Below, piece after piece: positions 7,619-16,444 of a DNA stretch of 50,789 nt. A program made the translations under genes and the position numbers. The notes under the pieces are model-generated. The model was given only the letters and a program-made list of their open reading frames with translations. It was not told where the DNA came from and made no database searches. How positions within the stretch are numbered: the first letter of the stretch is position 1; every line of letters starts with the position of its first letter. The DNA lies in assembly GCF_014397245.1 (NCBI RefSeq), contig NZ_JACLHY010000032.1, positions 1-50,789 on the forward strand, in the 5' to 3' direction. The stretch comes from Arenibacter arenosicollis (GTDB taxonomy: Bacteria > Bacteroidota > Bacteroidia > Flavobacteriales > Flavobacteriaceae).

Positions 7619-7648
7619 AAAAAACTCCTGATGAATATCAGGAGTTTT
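7619..7648 (-). terminator. Terminator after aconitase
   Basis: A perfect 12-bp stem (7621-7632 with 7637-7648) has a 4-nt loop; on the minus strand it is followed by TTTTTAGTTTT. It lies between the aconitase stop (7672) and the TlpA-like pair (start 7594), separating the two units. Confidence 0.85.
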
Positions 7649-7671
7649 TATAAAGTATTTACAGCATTAAA

Positions 7672-9939
7672 TTAGGCCGCGTTCTCCCTTTTTATAACGT
7701 TAAGGGCGGAGCCTTCATTAAACCATTCTATCTGTGATTGGTTGTATGTATGATTTAATTTAATAGTGTCTTTACTGCCGTCTTTATGTACCAATTCCAA
7801 GGTAATTTGCTTTTCTGGAGCAAAATCCTTTATATCCACAAAGTTGAAGGTATCATCTTCCTGAATTAAGTCATAATCGTTTTCATTGGCAAATGTTAGA
7901 CCAAGCATACCCTGTTTCTTGAGGTTGGTTTCATGAATCCTTGCAAAAGACTTAACAATTACCACAGCAACTCCTAAATGTCTTGGCTGCATGGCTGCAT
8001 GTTCACGTGAAGATCCCTCTCCATAGTTATGATCTCCCACAACTACGGTTTTTATTCCGGCAGCTTTGTAGGCCCTTTGTGCATCTGGCACACCTACATA
8101 TTCTCCAGTGAGCTGATTCTTTACAAAATTTGTTTTCTTATTGAATGCATTTACCGCTCCAATTAGGGTATTATTGGCAATATTATCCAAATGCCCTCTA
8201 AAACGTAACCAAGGACCTGCCATGGAAATATGATCTGTAGTACATTTACCAAAGGCCTTGATCAACAATTTAGCTCCCTGCAAGCTTTCAGGCTTAATTG
8301 GAGTAAATGGATCCAGCAATTGCAAACGCTCAGATTTAACATCTACCTTTACCACAACACCGGAACCGTCTTCCATTGGCGCCAAATAACCTGCATCTTC
8401 CACTTCAAACCCTTTTGGAGGCAATTCAATTCCCAATGGCTCGTCCAATTTCACTTCTTGTCCATCTTCATTGATCAAAGTGTCGTTCATTGGATCAAAA
8501 TCCAATCTACCTGAAATTGCAATGGCAGCCACCATTTCCGGTGAACCTACGAACGCATGGGTATTTGGATTTCCATCCGCCCTTTTGGAAAAGTTACGGT
8601 TAAAGGAATGAACTATGGTATTCTTTTCATCCCCTTTAAGATCACTACGATCCCATTGACCGATACAAGGTCCACAAGCGTTGGTAAATACCGTTGCTCC
8701 CAAATTTTCGAATATCTGCAATAAACCATCACGTTCCGCAGTGAATCTAATTTGCTCTGATCCTGGGTTAATACCAAAATCCGATTTTGGTTTTATTTTT
8801 TTATCAACCGCCTGTTGTGCTATGGAGGCTGCCCTAGTTAAATCCTCATAAGAGGAATTGGTACATGAGCCTATTAAGCCCCAATCCACTTTCATTGGCC
8901 ATCCATTAGCTCTTGCTTTTTCTCCCAACTCTCCTACCGGTGTGGCTAAATCAGGGGTAAATGGACCATTTAGATGTGGTCTAAGCGTGTTCAAATCTAT
9001 TTCTATAATTTCATCAAAGTATTTTTCTGGATTGGCATACACCTCAGGGTCTGCCGTTAAATAACCCTTAACAGCATTTGCCGCATCTGCTACATCGTTT
9101 CTGTCCGTAGCCCTTAAATACCTTTCCATAGAAGCATCGTAACCAAAGGTAGAGGTAGTGGCACCCACTTCTGCACCCATGTTACATATGGTGCCTTTAC
9201 CGGTACATGAAAGATTTTTGGCCCCTTCACCGAAATATTCTATAATAGCTCCTGTACCTCCTTTAACAGTTAGGATACCGGCCACTTTTAAAATTACATC
9301 CTTGGCTGATGTCCAACCAGAGATATTACCCGTTAATTTTACACCTATCAATTTAGGGAACTTCAATTCCCAAGCCATTCCGGCCATCACATCCACAGCA
9401 TCAGCTCCACCAACACCTATAGCAACCATTCCAAGTCCGCCAGCGTTTACCGTGTGTGAGTCGGTTCCTATCATCATTCCTCCTGGAAATGCATAATTTT
9501 CAAGAACTACCTGGTGAATTATACCTGCACCTGGCTTCCAAAAACCAATTCCGTACTTATTGGATACTGATTCTAAAAAATTAAAGACTTCGGCACTTGA
9601 AGTATTGGCCACTTTTAAATCTGCCACAGCACCACTTTTGGCCTGTATGAGGTGATCACAATGCACAGTGGTAGGTACTGCCACTTTTGGTTTCCCAGCT
9701 TGCATAAATTGCAACAACGCCATTTGGGCAGTAGCATCTTGACAGGCGATTCGATCTGGTGCGAAATCAACATAGTCCTTACCTCTTCTAAATGCTTTGC
9801 TAGGATTGCCTTCCCATAGGTGGGAATACAAAATTTTCTCTGAAAGGGTTAAAGGTTTGCCAACAATTTCACGTGCCTTATCAACACGTTCAGACATGTT
9901 AGCATACACCTTTTTAATCATATCAATATCGAATGCCAT
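7672..9939 (-). CDS. acn: Aconitate hydratase
   Basis: This is the cytoplasmic TCA-cycle enzyme that interconverts citrate and isocitrate through cis-aconitate. The three [4Fe-4S] ligands are visible: C359 in GSCTNSS, and C422 and C425 in ACGPCIG. Other signature parts are HCDHL, the GTDSHT motif, and the C-terminal swivel domain with [11 protein letters not shown]. At 755 residues with a single swivel domain at the C-terminus it matches the mitochondrial-type aconitase common in this phylum rather than the 850-890-residue AcnA or AcnB forms. It is transcribed alone, with a terminator after it. Confidence 0.96.
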   Translation of the reverse strand: MAFDIDMIKKVYANMSERVDKAREIVGKPLTLSEKILYSHLWEGNPSKAFRRGKDYVDFAPDRIACQDATAQMALLQFMQAGKPKVAVPTTVHCDHLIQAKSGAVADLKVANTSSAEVFNFLESVSNKYGIGFWKPGAGIIHQVVLENYAFPGGMMIGTDSHTVNAGGLGMVAIGVGGADAVDVMAGMAWELKFPKLIGVKLTGNISGWTSAKDVILKVAGILTVKGGTGAIIEYFGEGAKNLSCTGKGTICNMGAEVGATTSTFGYDASMERYLRATDRNDVADAANAVKGYLTADPEVYANPEKYFDEIIEIDLNTLRPHLNGPFTPDLATPVGELGEKARANGWPMKVDWGLIGSCTNSSYEDLTRAASIAQQAVDKKIKPKSDFGINPGSEQIRFTAERDGLLQIFENLGATVFTNACGPCIGQWDRSDLKGDEKNTIVHSFNRNFSKRADGNPNTHAFVGSPEMVAAIAISGRLDFDPMNDTLINEDGQEVKLDEPLGIELPPKGFEVEDAGYLAPMEDGSGVVVKVDVKSERLQLLDPFTPIKPESLQGAKLLIKAFGKCTTDHISMAGPWLRFRGHLDNIANNTLIGAVNAFNKKTNFVKNQLTGEYVGVPDAQRAYKAAGIKTVVVGDHNYGEGSSREHAAMQPRHLGVAVVIVKSFARIHETNLKKQGMLGLTFANENDYDLIQEDDTFNFVDIKDFAPEKQITLELVHKDGSKDTIKLNHTYNQSQIEWFNEGSALNVIKRENAA

Positions 9940-9970
9940 TATCTATAAAATTTTAGTTTAAGTTATTCTT

Positions 9971-9978
9971 CAAAATTA
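9971..9978 (-). promoter_or_regulatory. -7 box (TAATTTTG) before aconitase
   Basis: On the minus strand TAATTTTG matches TAnnTTTG and lies 31 nt before the aconitase ATG. No TTG is found at the usual -33 spacing. The rest of the 200-nt gap to moxR shows nothing else I can name. Confidence 0.4.
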
Positions 9979-10141
9979 AGAAAATACCTTACGTTTATAA
10001 AACTTTTAAACCAAGAATACCCCAAGAATACGCCAAATTTATGTAATTGTAAAAAAGAATGCCCTAATTGGAATGGAAATGCAATAAATTACACATTTTT
10101 AGGCCTACGAAAAGTAAAACATCCTTGCATATTTGGCTTAG

Positions 10142-11095
10142 CTATAAAAGCTTGAGGATAATATCCTCCTCGGAAATTCCTTCGGCCTCGGCCTTATAAT
10201 TTTTTATAATACGATGTCTTAGGATACCTAAGGACACCGCTTTGACATCTTCGATATCCGGTGAAAATTTGCCATTTACAGCGGCATGGGCTTTTGCACC
10301 CATTATTAAATTTTGGGATGCCCTGGGACCTGCTCCCCAATCTACAAATTGCTTGACAAATTCGGATGCACCCTCCTGATTTGGTCTTGTACTATTCACC
10401 AATTTCACAGCATATTCCACCACATTATCGGGCACTGGGATCCTACGCACCAAATGTTGTATATCCAATATCTCTTTAGGTGTAAACAAAGGAACAATTT
10501 CCGGCTGAAAGTCGGAGGTTGTTTCCTTTACAACCTTGATCTCTTCTTCAATAGAAGGATATTTTAGTTCTATAGCGAACATAAAGCGATCCAGTTGCGC
10601 TTCGGGCAATGGATACGTGCCTTCCTGTTCAATCGGATTTTGGGTTGCCAAAACAAAATACGGCAAATCCAACTTATATTGATTACCTGCTATGGTTACC
10701 GCTCTCTCCTGCATAGCTTCCAGCAATGCTGCTTGGGTTTTGGGGGGAGTACGGTTAATTTCATCTGCCAAAATTATATTGGAAAAAATAGGCCCTTTTA
10801 TAAACTTGAAGTTTCTATTTTGATCCAATACCTCGCTCCCTAAAATGTCGCTCGGCATAAGATCGGGAGTAAACTGAATTCTTTTAAAGCCCAATCCCAA
10901 GGCAGACGCAATGGTATTCACCATAAGGGTCTTGGCCAAACCAGGTACTCCAATTAGCAGGGAGTGCCCTCCAGTGTATATTGAGAGCAGTACTTGATCT
11001 ACCACCTCCTCCTGACCAGTAATGATCTTGGCTATTTCTTGTTTAAGTTCCTTGTTTTTCTCAACCAGATTTTTAATAGCAGTTACATCTGACAT
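10142..11095 (-). CDS. moxR: MoxR-family AAA+ ATPase
   Basis: This is a cytoplasmic AAA+ ATPase of the MoxR subgroup, which act as chaperones in assembling or activating protein complexes, often with a von Willebrand-type partner. Walker A is GVPGLAKT (49-56), Walker B is IILADEINR with D111/E112, and ATQNPIEQEGTYPLPEAQLDRF covers sensor 1 and the arginine-finger region. The length of 317 residues is usual. It follows the SurA-like gene by 4 nt. The DUF58 and VWA genes often found with moxR are not here; downstream lies only a 200-nt gap before aconitase. The client is therefore unknown. Confidence 0.93.
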   Translation of the reverse strand: MSDVTAIKNLVEKNKELKQEIAKIITGQEEVVDQVLLSIYTGGHSLLIGVPGLAKTLMVNTIASALGLGFKRIQFTPDLMPSDILGSEVLDQNRNFKFIKGPIFSNIILADEINRTPPKTQAALLEAMQERAVTIAGNQYKLDLPYFVLATQNPIEQEGTYPLPEAQLDRFMFAIELKYPSIEEEIKVVKETTSDFQPEIVPLFTPKEILDIQHLVRRIPVPDNVVEYAVKLVNSTRPNQEGASEFVKQFVDWGAGPRASQNLIMGAKAHAAVNGKFSPDIEDVKAVSLGILRHRIIKNYKAEAEGISEEDIILKLL

Positions 11096-11099
11096 GCAC

Positions 11100-12551
11100 T
11101 TAATCCTTTATCCAATTATTTGCAAAATCACAGTCCTTGTTTCCTGCATTAACACTTACATAAGTGTCTTCAATATGGTCGTCCATCCATTTCTTAATGG
11201 CATTATACTGTTTTTCCCTAAGGGCCAGTTCCTGAATTTTTATGTAATCCTTGGCAAAATTGGCAACATGCTCGTCATACCGGTTGGTAATTTTCATAAT
11301 CTTGTACTTTGGACCACCACCTCTGGGGTCGTTCTCCAAAATAGGCTTCGAAATTTCATTATCCTTAATATCCCTTACCTGATTGTACAGTGAAGGTTCC
11401 ATTTTTGTAAGTTCAAAACGAGAGCTATAGTCCTGAGGGTTTCTTAATAAACCGCCATCAAACTTGGTTTCCTTTTCATCTGAAAAATTCAATGCGGCAG
11501 CCGCAAAGGTAAATTTACCGTCCAAAACACCTTGTCTTATGCTATCTAATTCCTTACGCGCATTGTCCAATTCCTTTTGGGATATCTCCGGTGATATAAG
11601 TATATGTCTTAGATCCAGCTCCTGACCCCTTATTTTTTCGACAAAAATAATATGAAAACCAAAAGGGGTTTCAAAAGGATCTGATATTTCCCCTTCCCTT
11701 AAACTAAAGGCCACATCCTTAAACTCCTTAACAAATGGAGTTTCACGGGTCATACTGTAGAATCCACCTTTGGATTTTGACCCTGGATCTTGGGAATACA
11801 AAATGGCCTTCACGCTAAAACTGGCGTCGTTCTCCTCTATATCGGCCTTAATACCGTTTAGTTTGTCTATTACCTTTTGTTTCTCTTCATCCGTAGCTTT
11901 AGGTTCCTTTACAATCTGCGCAATTTCCAACTCCGCTCCAAAAACTGGTCTTTCATCCTCTGGTATCTTATTAAAAAATTGCCTAACCTCCTCCGGGGTA
12001 ATTTCTATTTCCGAAACGATTTTATTTTGCATTTTTTCGGATAACATTCTCAGCTTGTTAATCTTGTACAGGTCTTCACGAAAACTGGCTTCATCGTCTT
12101 TTTTATAATACCTCAACACCTTTTCCATAGAACCGATCTGTGACACCAATTGTTGCAACTGTCGATCCCCTTGCGAATTTACCTCATCATCAGAAACCAA
12201 AATACTATCTTGAACTGCCTGATGGGCGTATAAGCGATCCTCCATCAACTTGCCTAAAAGACCACATCTTGTTACATCAGCAGTGGAGGCACCTTGACTT
12301 TTAAGATCTATCAAAGTTTTTTCAATATCCGATTCAAGAATTACATAGTCGCCCACTACAGCAGCAATTCCGTCTAATTTTATCCTTTCAAAATTATTTA
12401 CAGAATCATTTTTGGTAATCATCGATTCCTCAACAATTACTTCCTGCGGCTCAACTTGGGTATCTGGGAGTTTATCACTTTCTTGTGCACTTACAATCCC
12501 CGTCAATAATAAAATAGATAGGGAAAAACTTGTTTTAATTACCTTGTTCAT
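11100..12551 (-). CDS. SurA-like periplasmic peptidyl-prolyl isomerase
   Basis: This is a periplasmic chaperone-isomerase for outer-membrane proteins. I choose the ATG at 12551, which gives a classic signal peptide (MNKVIKTSFSLSILLLTG, cut after VSAQ); an upstream in-frame ATG at 12584 would extend the overlap with the preceding gene. A SurA-type N-terminal helical region (about 45-190) opens with the typical IAAVVGDYVILESDIEKTL. Two parvulin-like domains follow: one with SKSKGGFYS and FGFHIIFVEK, another starting LRHILISPE and including FDGGLLRN. The total is 483 residues. It overlaps the upstream lipoprotein gene by 17 nt and precedes moxR by 4 nt, which indicates one operon. Confidence 0.9.
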   Translation of the reverse strand: MNKVIKTSFSLSILLLTGIVSAQESDKLPDTQVEPQEVIVEESMITKNDSVNNFERIKLDGIAAVVGDYVILESDIEKTLIDLKSQGASTADVTRCGLLGKLMEDRLYAHQAVQDSILVSDDEVNSQGDRQLQQLVSQIGSMEKVLRYYKKDDEASFREDLYKINKLRMLSEKMQNKIVSEIEITPEEVRQFFNKIPEDERPVFGAELEIAQIVKEPKATDEEKQKVIDKLNGIKADIEENDASFSVKAILYSQDPGSKSKGGFYSMTRETPFVKEFKDVAFSLREGEISDPFETPFGFHIIFVEKIRGQELDLRHILISPEISQKELDNARKELDSIRQGVLDGKFTFAAAALNFSDEKETKFDGGLLRNPQDYSSRFELTKMEPSLYNQVRDIKDNEISKPILENDPRGGGPKYKIMKITNRYDEHVANFAKDYIKIQELALREKQYNAIKKWMDDHIEDTYVSVNAGNKDCDFANNWIKD

Positions 12552-13428
12552 AAACTTCAAATTCTTTTTCTTTAATAGCTTCATCCATTAACTCTACTTC
12601 CAATTTTTTCATATAATCCAACTTTCTTCTATTTAAAAGCAGTTGTTTAATGGTCGGTTCAATATAAGGAAGAGGAGCAACATCGTTGATCTCCAACAAA
12701 TCGTTTACCTCTGCCAAATATACCCCTAAAGAGTCCTGTAATTCAAAAAATTGTGATTTTTTTAAGTACTTATCCTGATTTTCAGGGGTTAAAGGAGTAA
12801 TTTCTTCCATTACCCGAAAAACACTTACCCATATGGAATCATTAAAATTAACCTTTCGGAATTGTACACTAATGGAATCCAAATAACGTTTATCCTCTTC
12901 TTTGAAATTTTTTAATTTTTTAGCTACCAGATCCTTATCCAAATATTGTATTGGCAATTCCACAAATCTTAATTGCATTATCCTCTCCTTCAACTTGAAA
13001 TTTTCTTTTTCACGCTCATAAAATTCGGTAAGCTGAGCCTTACTAATAGCAGTGTCATGGGATTTCAAGACCAAAGCTTCCTTATAGGCCCCTGTATACA
13101 AATCCGTTCTGTAATTGGAAACCAATTGTTCAAAAAGTTCCAGCTTATCCTCGGGCAGGTTTATTTTGGCCTTGGACAGTAACAATTGTTTATACGCCCA
13201 ATTATTAATATAATTATTGACTAAAGAGGTACTATCCGCTTTGGACATATTGGCCAAAAGCAGTGCTTTCAAATCCTCTTTGTACAAATAAGTCTCTCCT
13301 ACCCTAGCTACAGGAATTTTGTCTTCCTTTCCCTTAAAAAGAGAATCACAAGATATAAAAGTACAGAGCAATATTGCACTCACTAAGAATCTTGGAATAT
13401 TTACCTGCTTAATTTTACAAAAATCCAT
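12535..13428 (-). CDS. SurA-like lipoprotein (peptidyl-prolyl isomerase family, divergent)
   Basis: This is a lipid-anchored relative of SurA-type chaperones. The leader MDFCKIKQVN...LLCTFISC gives a lipobox with Cys27. The region after it (IPVARVGETYLYKEDLKALL) matches the start of the SurA N-terminal domain, and the rest is helical and charged. I do not see a convincing intact parvulin domain, so it may be a chaperone only. Length 297. It is the first gene of the chaperone-moxR unit, and its 3' end overlaps the next gene. An excellent promoter ends only 4 nt before its ATG, so the mRNA may be leaderless. Confidence 0.78.
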   Translation of the reverse strand: MDFCKIKQVNIPRFLVSAILLCTFISCDSLFKGKEDKIPVARVGETYLYKEDLKALLLANMSKADSTSLVNNYINNWAYKQLLLSKAKINLPEDKLELFEQLVSNYRTDLYTGAYKEALVLKSHDTAISKAQLTEFYEREKENFKLKERIMQLRFVELPIQYLDKDLVAKKLKNFKEEDKRYLDSISVQFRKVNFNDSIWVSVFRVMEEITPLTPENQDKYLKKSQFFELQDSLGVYLAEVNDLLEINDVAPLPYIEPTIKQLLLNRRKLDYMKKLEVELMDEAIKEKEFEVYEQGN

Positions 13429-13432
13429 TCCG

Positions 13433-13462
13433 CAAATTTAGCAATTAAGCCGCATTATGCAA
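13433..13462 (-). promoter_or_regulatory. Consensus promoter abutting the SurA-like lipoprotein ATG
   Basis: On the minus strand TTG (13460-13462), a 19-nt spacer and TAAATTTG (13433-13440) match the consensus at every fixed position. The box ends 4 nt before the ATG at 13428, so transcription should begin at or within the start codon. Confidence 0.65.
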
Positions 13463-13545
13463 GTTCTCTTTTTTTAATAAAACTGCCTTGCATTTAACCT
13501 ATGGTTTACCGCAGATGTTATTCCTTTTATTATTAATTTTATTCA

Positions 13546-13794
13546 ATGGAAGACAGACAAATAAAACTAATTTGGGATTTTAGGGGTGAATCTGCCCAGA
13601 ATACGGCCAAGCACCATAAAATACATCTTGAAGAATATATTTTGGTCCAAAAATTAAAGTTGAACATAACAGGGAATTTGACTATAAATGATATGCATGC
13701 CATTGCATATCTTGTTGTAACCGAATCTGAAATGATTTTTGTTAGGGATGCCCTAAAACCACACCGAGGAGAAGTGTACACCGCCAAGGAATAG
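13546..13794 (+). CDS. Small conserved-looking protein of unknown function
   Basis: This is an 82-residue soluble protein that I do not recognise as a named family. It has no signal peptide, membrane segment or cysteines. It contains LIWDFRGESAQNTAKHHKIHLEEY, rich in charged residues and histidines, then a region predicted as alternating strand and helix, ending RDALKPHRGEVYTAKE. Codon use and amino-acid composition look like the neighbours, and it is the better of two overlapping opposite-strand frames here. It lies divergent from the SurA-like unit and 23 nt ahead of a serine hydrolase lipoprotein. No function is offered. Confidence 0.65.
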   Translation: MEDRQIKLIWDFRGESAQNTAKHHKIHLEEYILVQKLKLNITGNLTINDMHAIAYLVVTESEMIFVRDALKPHRGEVYTAKE

Positions 13795-13817
13795 CTTATA
13801 ATACCTAAACCAAACCT

Positions 13818-14966
13818 ATGGCCAAAAGATATGTTTTTTTCCTTTCAGTATTAGCGTCTTTACTTTTTTCATGCCGCCCCCATATTGAACAGCCAGATTT
13901 TTTGACGGTGGCCTTATCCTCCACCAATTCTAAAATAAAACGAGTAATGGATAGCGTGGCGCAATATGAGTTACAAGTAAGATATACTCAGATTCAAAGG
14001 ATAAAGGACAGTGTTGTCTTCACGGATTACAATTATCAGATCAATGACAGTAATTATTTCTACCCTGCAAGCACCGTCAAAATTTTAACGGCATTGTTGA
14101 CCCTAGAAAAATTGAACGAAATGGATTCTCTGGACCTTTACACCCAGTTTTATGTTGAGGGCGACTCCTTGGAAACTACATTTGCCAATGAGATATCAAA
14201 AATTTTTGCTGTAAGTGACAATGAGGCCAACAACCGATTGTTCGAATTTTTAGGTCAGGACCGTATAAATAAAAGTTTAAAGGACAAGGACTTAGCCCCT
14301 GTACGAATCTCTCATCGACTTTCAACGGAAAATGCCTTTGAAGTAACTACAAAGCCACTGATTATTTACCTAAACGACACTACCGTAACTTTGTTGGGGC
14401 CAAGCACTAATAGGCCTGCCAAACCTTTATTATTAAAAGGAATAAAAAAAGGGGCAGGCTACTACGAAGAGAACACCTTAGCGAACGAATCATTTGATTT
14501 TAGTTTAAAAAATTATTTCCCTCTTAGCACTCAAAACGAAGTGTTGAAAAGGATAATTTTTCCCGAACAGTTTTCAAAAAATGAACAATTTAACCTGAGC
14601 GAGGACCAATATGAGTTCCTACTGAAGGCGATGTCCGACCTGCCTAAAAATATTGGCTATGATGAAATGGATTATTATGACGGCTATGGTAAGTTTTTTA
14701 TGTTCGGCGATACGAAGGACACTATTCCCCAATATCTTAAAATTTATAATAAAGTTGGTAATGCCTATGGCACAATTACGGATTGCGCCTATATAACGGA
14801 TAGTAAAAACAATATTGAATTCATGCTAAATGCCACACTTCTGGTAAACAAGGATGGAATTTTCAACGACAACAAATACGAATATGAAGAAATTGGACTT
14901 CCCTTTTTAGCACAATTGGGACGTGAAATTTACAATCTGGAAGTAGCACAAAAACAACTGAAATGA
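13818..14966 (+). CDS. Class A beta-lactamase-fold serine hydrolase, lipoprotein
   Basis: This is a predicted envelope serine hydrolase of the penicillin-binding/beta-lactamase superfamily. The leader MAKRYVFFLSVLASLLFSC sets a lipobox at Cys19. Motifs of class A enzymes appear in order: SxxK as S85-T-V-K88 in FYPASTVKIL, SDN at 133-135 in AVSDNEANN, and KVG at 312-314 where KTG or KSG is usual. Length 382 is longer than class A beta-lactamases (about 290), with an insertion between the second and third motifs. It overlaps the SRPBCC gene by 4 nt. The role could be peptidoglycan or other ester/amide hydrolysis; antibiotic hydrolysis is not implied. Confidence 0.8.
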   Translation: MAKRYVFFLSVLASLLFSCRPHIEQPDFLTVALSSTNSKIKRVMDSVAQYELQVRYTQIQRIKDSVVFTDYNYQINDSNYFYPASTVKILTALLTLEKLNEMDSLDLYTQFYVEGDSLETTFANEISKIFAVSDNEANNRLFEFLGQDRINKSLKDKDLAPVRISHRLSTENAFEVTTKPLIIYLNDTTVTLLGPSTNRPAKPLLLKGIKKGAGYYEENTLANESFDFSLKNYFPLSTQNEVLKRIIFPEQFSKNEQFNLSEDQYEFLLKAMSDLPKNIGYDEMDYYDGYGKFFMFGDTKDTIPQYLKIYNKVGNAYGTITDCAYITDSKNNIEFMLNATLLVNKDGIFNDNKYEYEEIGLPFLAQLGREIYNLEVAQKQLK

Positions 14967-15478
14967 GCACATTGAGTTTCGATTCCTTTACCAAAAAAAT
15001 ATACATCAAAACCAATTTGGAAAAACTTTATTGGTCTTGGTGCACCGCAGATGGGATTACCTCCTGGTTTTTAAGCAATGCCACCTATACTTCTACCAAT
15101 GGTCGTATGAAATCAGGGAGCGCCAAGATTGCTAAAGGAGACAGCTATATCTGGGAATGGCATAATTGGGATGGACATGAGAAAGGGAAAGTAATCCAAG
15201 CTAACGGAAAAGACTTTTTTGAAATTACTTTTGCCGATGTATGCCAAGTAGCCATTTCCATGGAGGAGCAGGGAGATTTTGTACTGCTCACCCTAAAACA
15301 ATACAACATTCCCACTGATGACAAAAGCAAATTAAACATACATTATGGGTGTAGCAATGGTTGGACATTCTGGCTGGCCAACCTAAAAGCCTATTTGGAG
15401 CATGGTGTTCTATTGAATGAGACAAAATTTGACCTAAGAGACATACCCCTTGCCGGATTTGAATTTGTAAATATGTAG
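14963..15478 (+). CDS. SRPBCC (START/AHSA1-like) domain protein
   Basis: This 171-residue cytoplasmic protein has the helix-grip SRPBCC fold pattern: an opening strand (KKIYIKTNLEKLYWSWC), the short helix ADGITSWFL, a run of beta strands rich in Trp and Gly, and a long C-terminal helix starting near GWTFWLANLKAYLEHG. AHSA1-like members bind hydrophobic ligands or assist Hsp90, but many bacterial ones are uncharacterised. Its ATG overlaps the stop of the serine hydrolase (ATGA), so translation is coupled. How a cytoplasmic ligand-binding protein relates to a lipoprotein hydrolase is unknown. Confidence 0.78.
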   Translation: MSTLSFDSFTKKIYIKTNLEKLYWSWCTADGITSWFLSNATYTSTNGRMKSGSAKIAKGDSYIWEWHNWDGHEKGKVIQANGKDFFEITFADVCQVAISMEEQGDFVLLTLKQYNIPTDDKSKLNIHYGCSNGWTFWLANLKAYLEHGVLLNETKFDLRDIPLAGFEFVNM

Positions 15479-15525
15479 CACTATTTTATTTCCTTTTACA
15501 GACACTAACAATTCTCACTATTCCC

Positions 15526-15533
15526 TATTTTTG
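15526..15533 (+). promoter_or_regulatory. -7 box (TATTTTTG) before EamA transporter
   Basis: TATTTTTG matches TAnnTTTG and lies 14 nt before the ATG at 15548. There is no clear -33 TTG. Confidence 0.35.
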
Positions 15534-15547
15534 TTCCTTTTTTCAAA

Positions 15548-16444
15548 ATGATAACAAAACCTCGGATTGCCCTACTTGTTGGAATTATCTGTATTTCCAT
15601 TTTTCCGATTTTAGTGAAACTGAACTACACTCCTGGGCTTATTTCCGCCTTCTATAGAATGGCCATTGCCTTGGCCATAATTCTACCCTACGCCATAATA
15701 ACAAAACAATTGGAAATTCCGAAAGGAAGTACATTTTTCCTAGCCCTTCTATGTGGTATATGTTTTGGTTCCGATGTTGCCGTATGGAATATTGCAATTC
15801 AAAAATCCACGGCAACGCAAGCGTCCTTATTAACCAACCTATCACCGGTATGGGTTGGGATTGGCACATTTTTGTTTTTAAAACCCAAGCCTTCCAGAAA
15901 CTTTTGGATAGGTACCGCCATTGCTTTAATAGGGATGATTACTTTAGTAGGGTTTCAATTCTTCGCCCAACTTTCTTTTGATATTGGTTTTAGTTTTGGG
16001 GTACTGTCCGGTATTTTCTATGCCATTTATATTTTGATTAGCAAAAAAGTCTTAAGCAAGATTTCCATTGTAAACTTTATGACACTAAGCTTAATATCTT
16101 CTTCCCTCTTTTTAGGGGTCATATCGTGGTTGTTGGGCGAGCCTTTTAACGGCTTCACCGATATTGGATGGTTTGTACTGTTGATCCAAGGAGTAGTTTG
16201 TCATTTATTGGCCTGGACGCTAATCAGCTATTCCACCCAACATATGAGAGCTACAAGAGTTTCCCTGAGCCTTTTGGCCCAAGCCATATTGGCTGCATTA
16301 TTGGCTTGGGTATTTCTAAATGAGGTAATTACCTTACATATGATCCTAGGGGGAATTATTTTACTTTTCGGAATCAGAATTACCTTTTATGACAAGCCTC
16401 TTTATATATGGGAAAGGAATAAGATTAAACTCCCGCCTCTTTAA
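15548..16444 (+). CDS. EamA/DMT-family transporter
   Basis: This is an inner-membrane drug/metabolite-type permease with about ten hydrophobic helices in two EamA repeats. The first repeat contains GLISAFYRMAIALAIILPYA and the ATQASLLTNLSPVWVGIGTFLFL signature; the second repeats the pattern with HMRATRVSLSLLAQAILAA and the terminal GGIILLFGI. Length 298 is typical. Substrates in the family range from amino acids to nucleosides and cannot be assigned. Its 3' end overlaps the convergent TIM-barrel gene by 20 nt, with no terminator between them. Confidence 0.9.
   Translation: MITKPRIALLVGIICISIFPILVKLNYTPGLISAFYRMAIALAIILPYAIITKQLEIPKGSTFFLALLCGICFGSDVAVWNIAIQKSTATQASLLTNLSPVWVGIGTFLFLKPKPSRNFWIGTAIALIGMITLVGFQFFAQLSFDIGFSFGVLSGIFYAIYILISKKVLSKISIVNFMTLSLISSSLFLGVISWLLGEPFNGFTDIGWFVLLIQGVVCHLLAWTLISYSTQHMRATRVSLSLLAQAILAALLAWVFLNEVITLHMILGGIILLFGIRITFYDKPLYIWERNKIKLPPL

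Noticed and set aside
13539..13787. Minus-strand 82-residue frame opposite the small gene at 13546
   Set aside because: It is antisense to the better frame, is rich in Ser, Cys and Phe, and has no supporting signal. A real overlap pair is unlikely.
13818..14966. Antibiotic-resistance beta-lactamase
   Set aside because: The fold motifs are present, but the third motif is altered, the length differs and there is no mobile element. A housekeeping envelope hydrolase is the safer reading.
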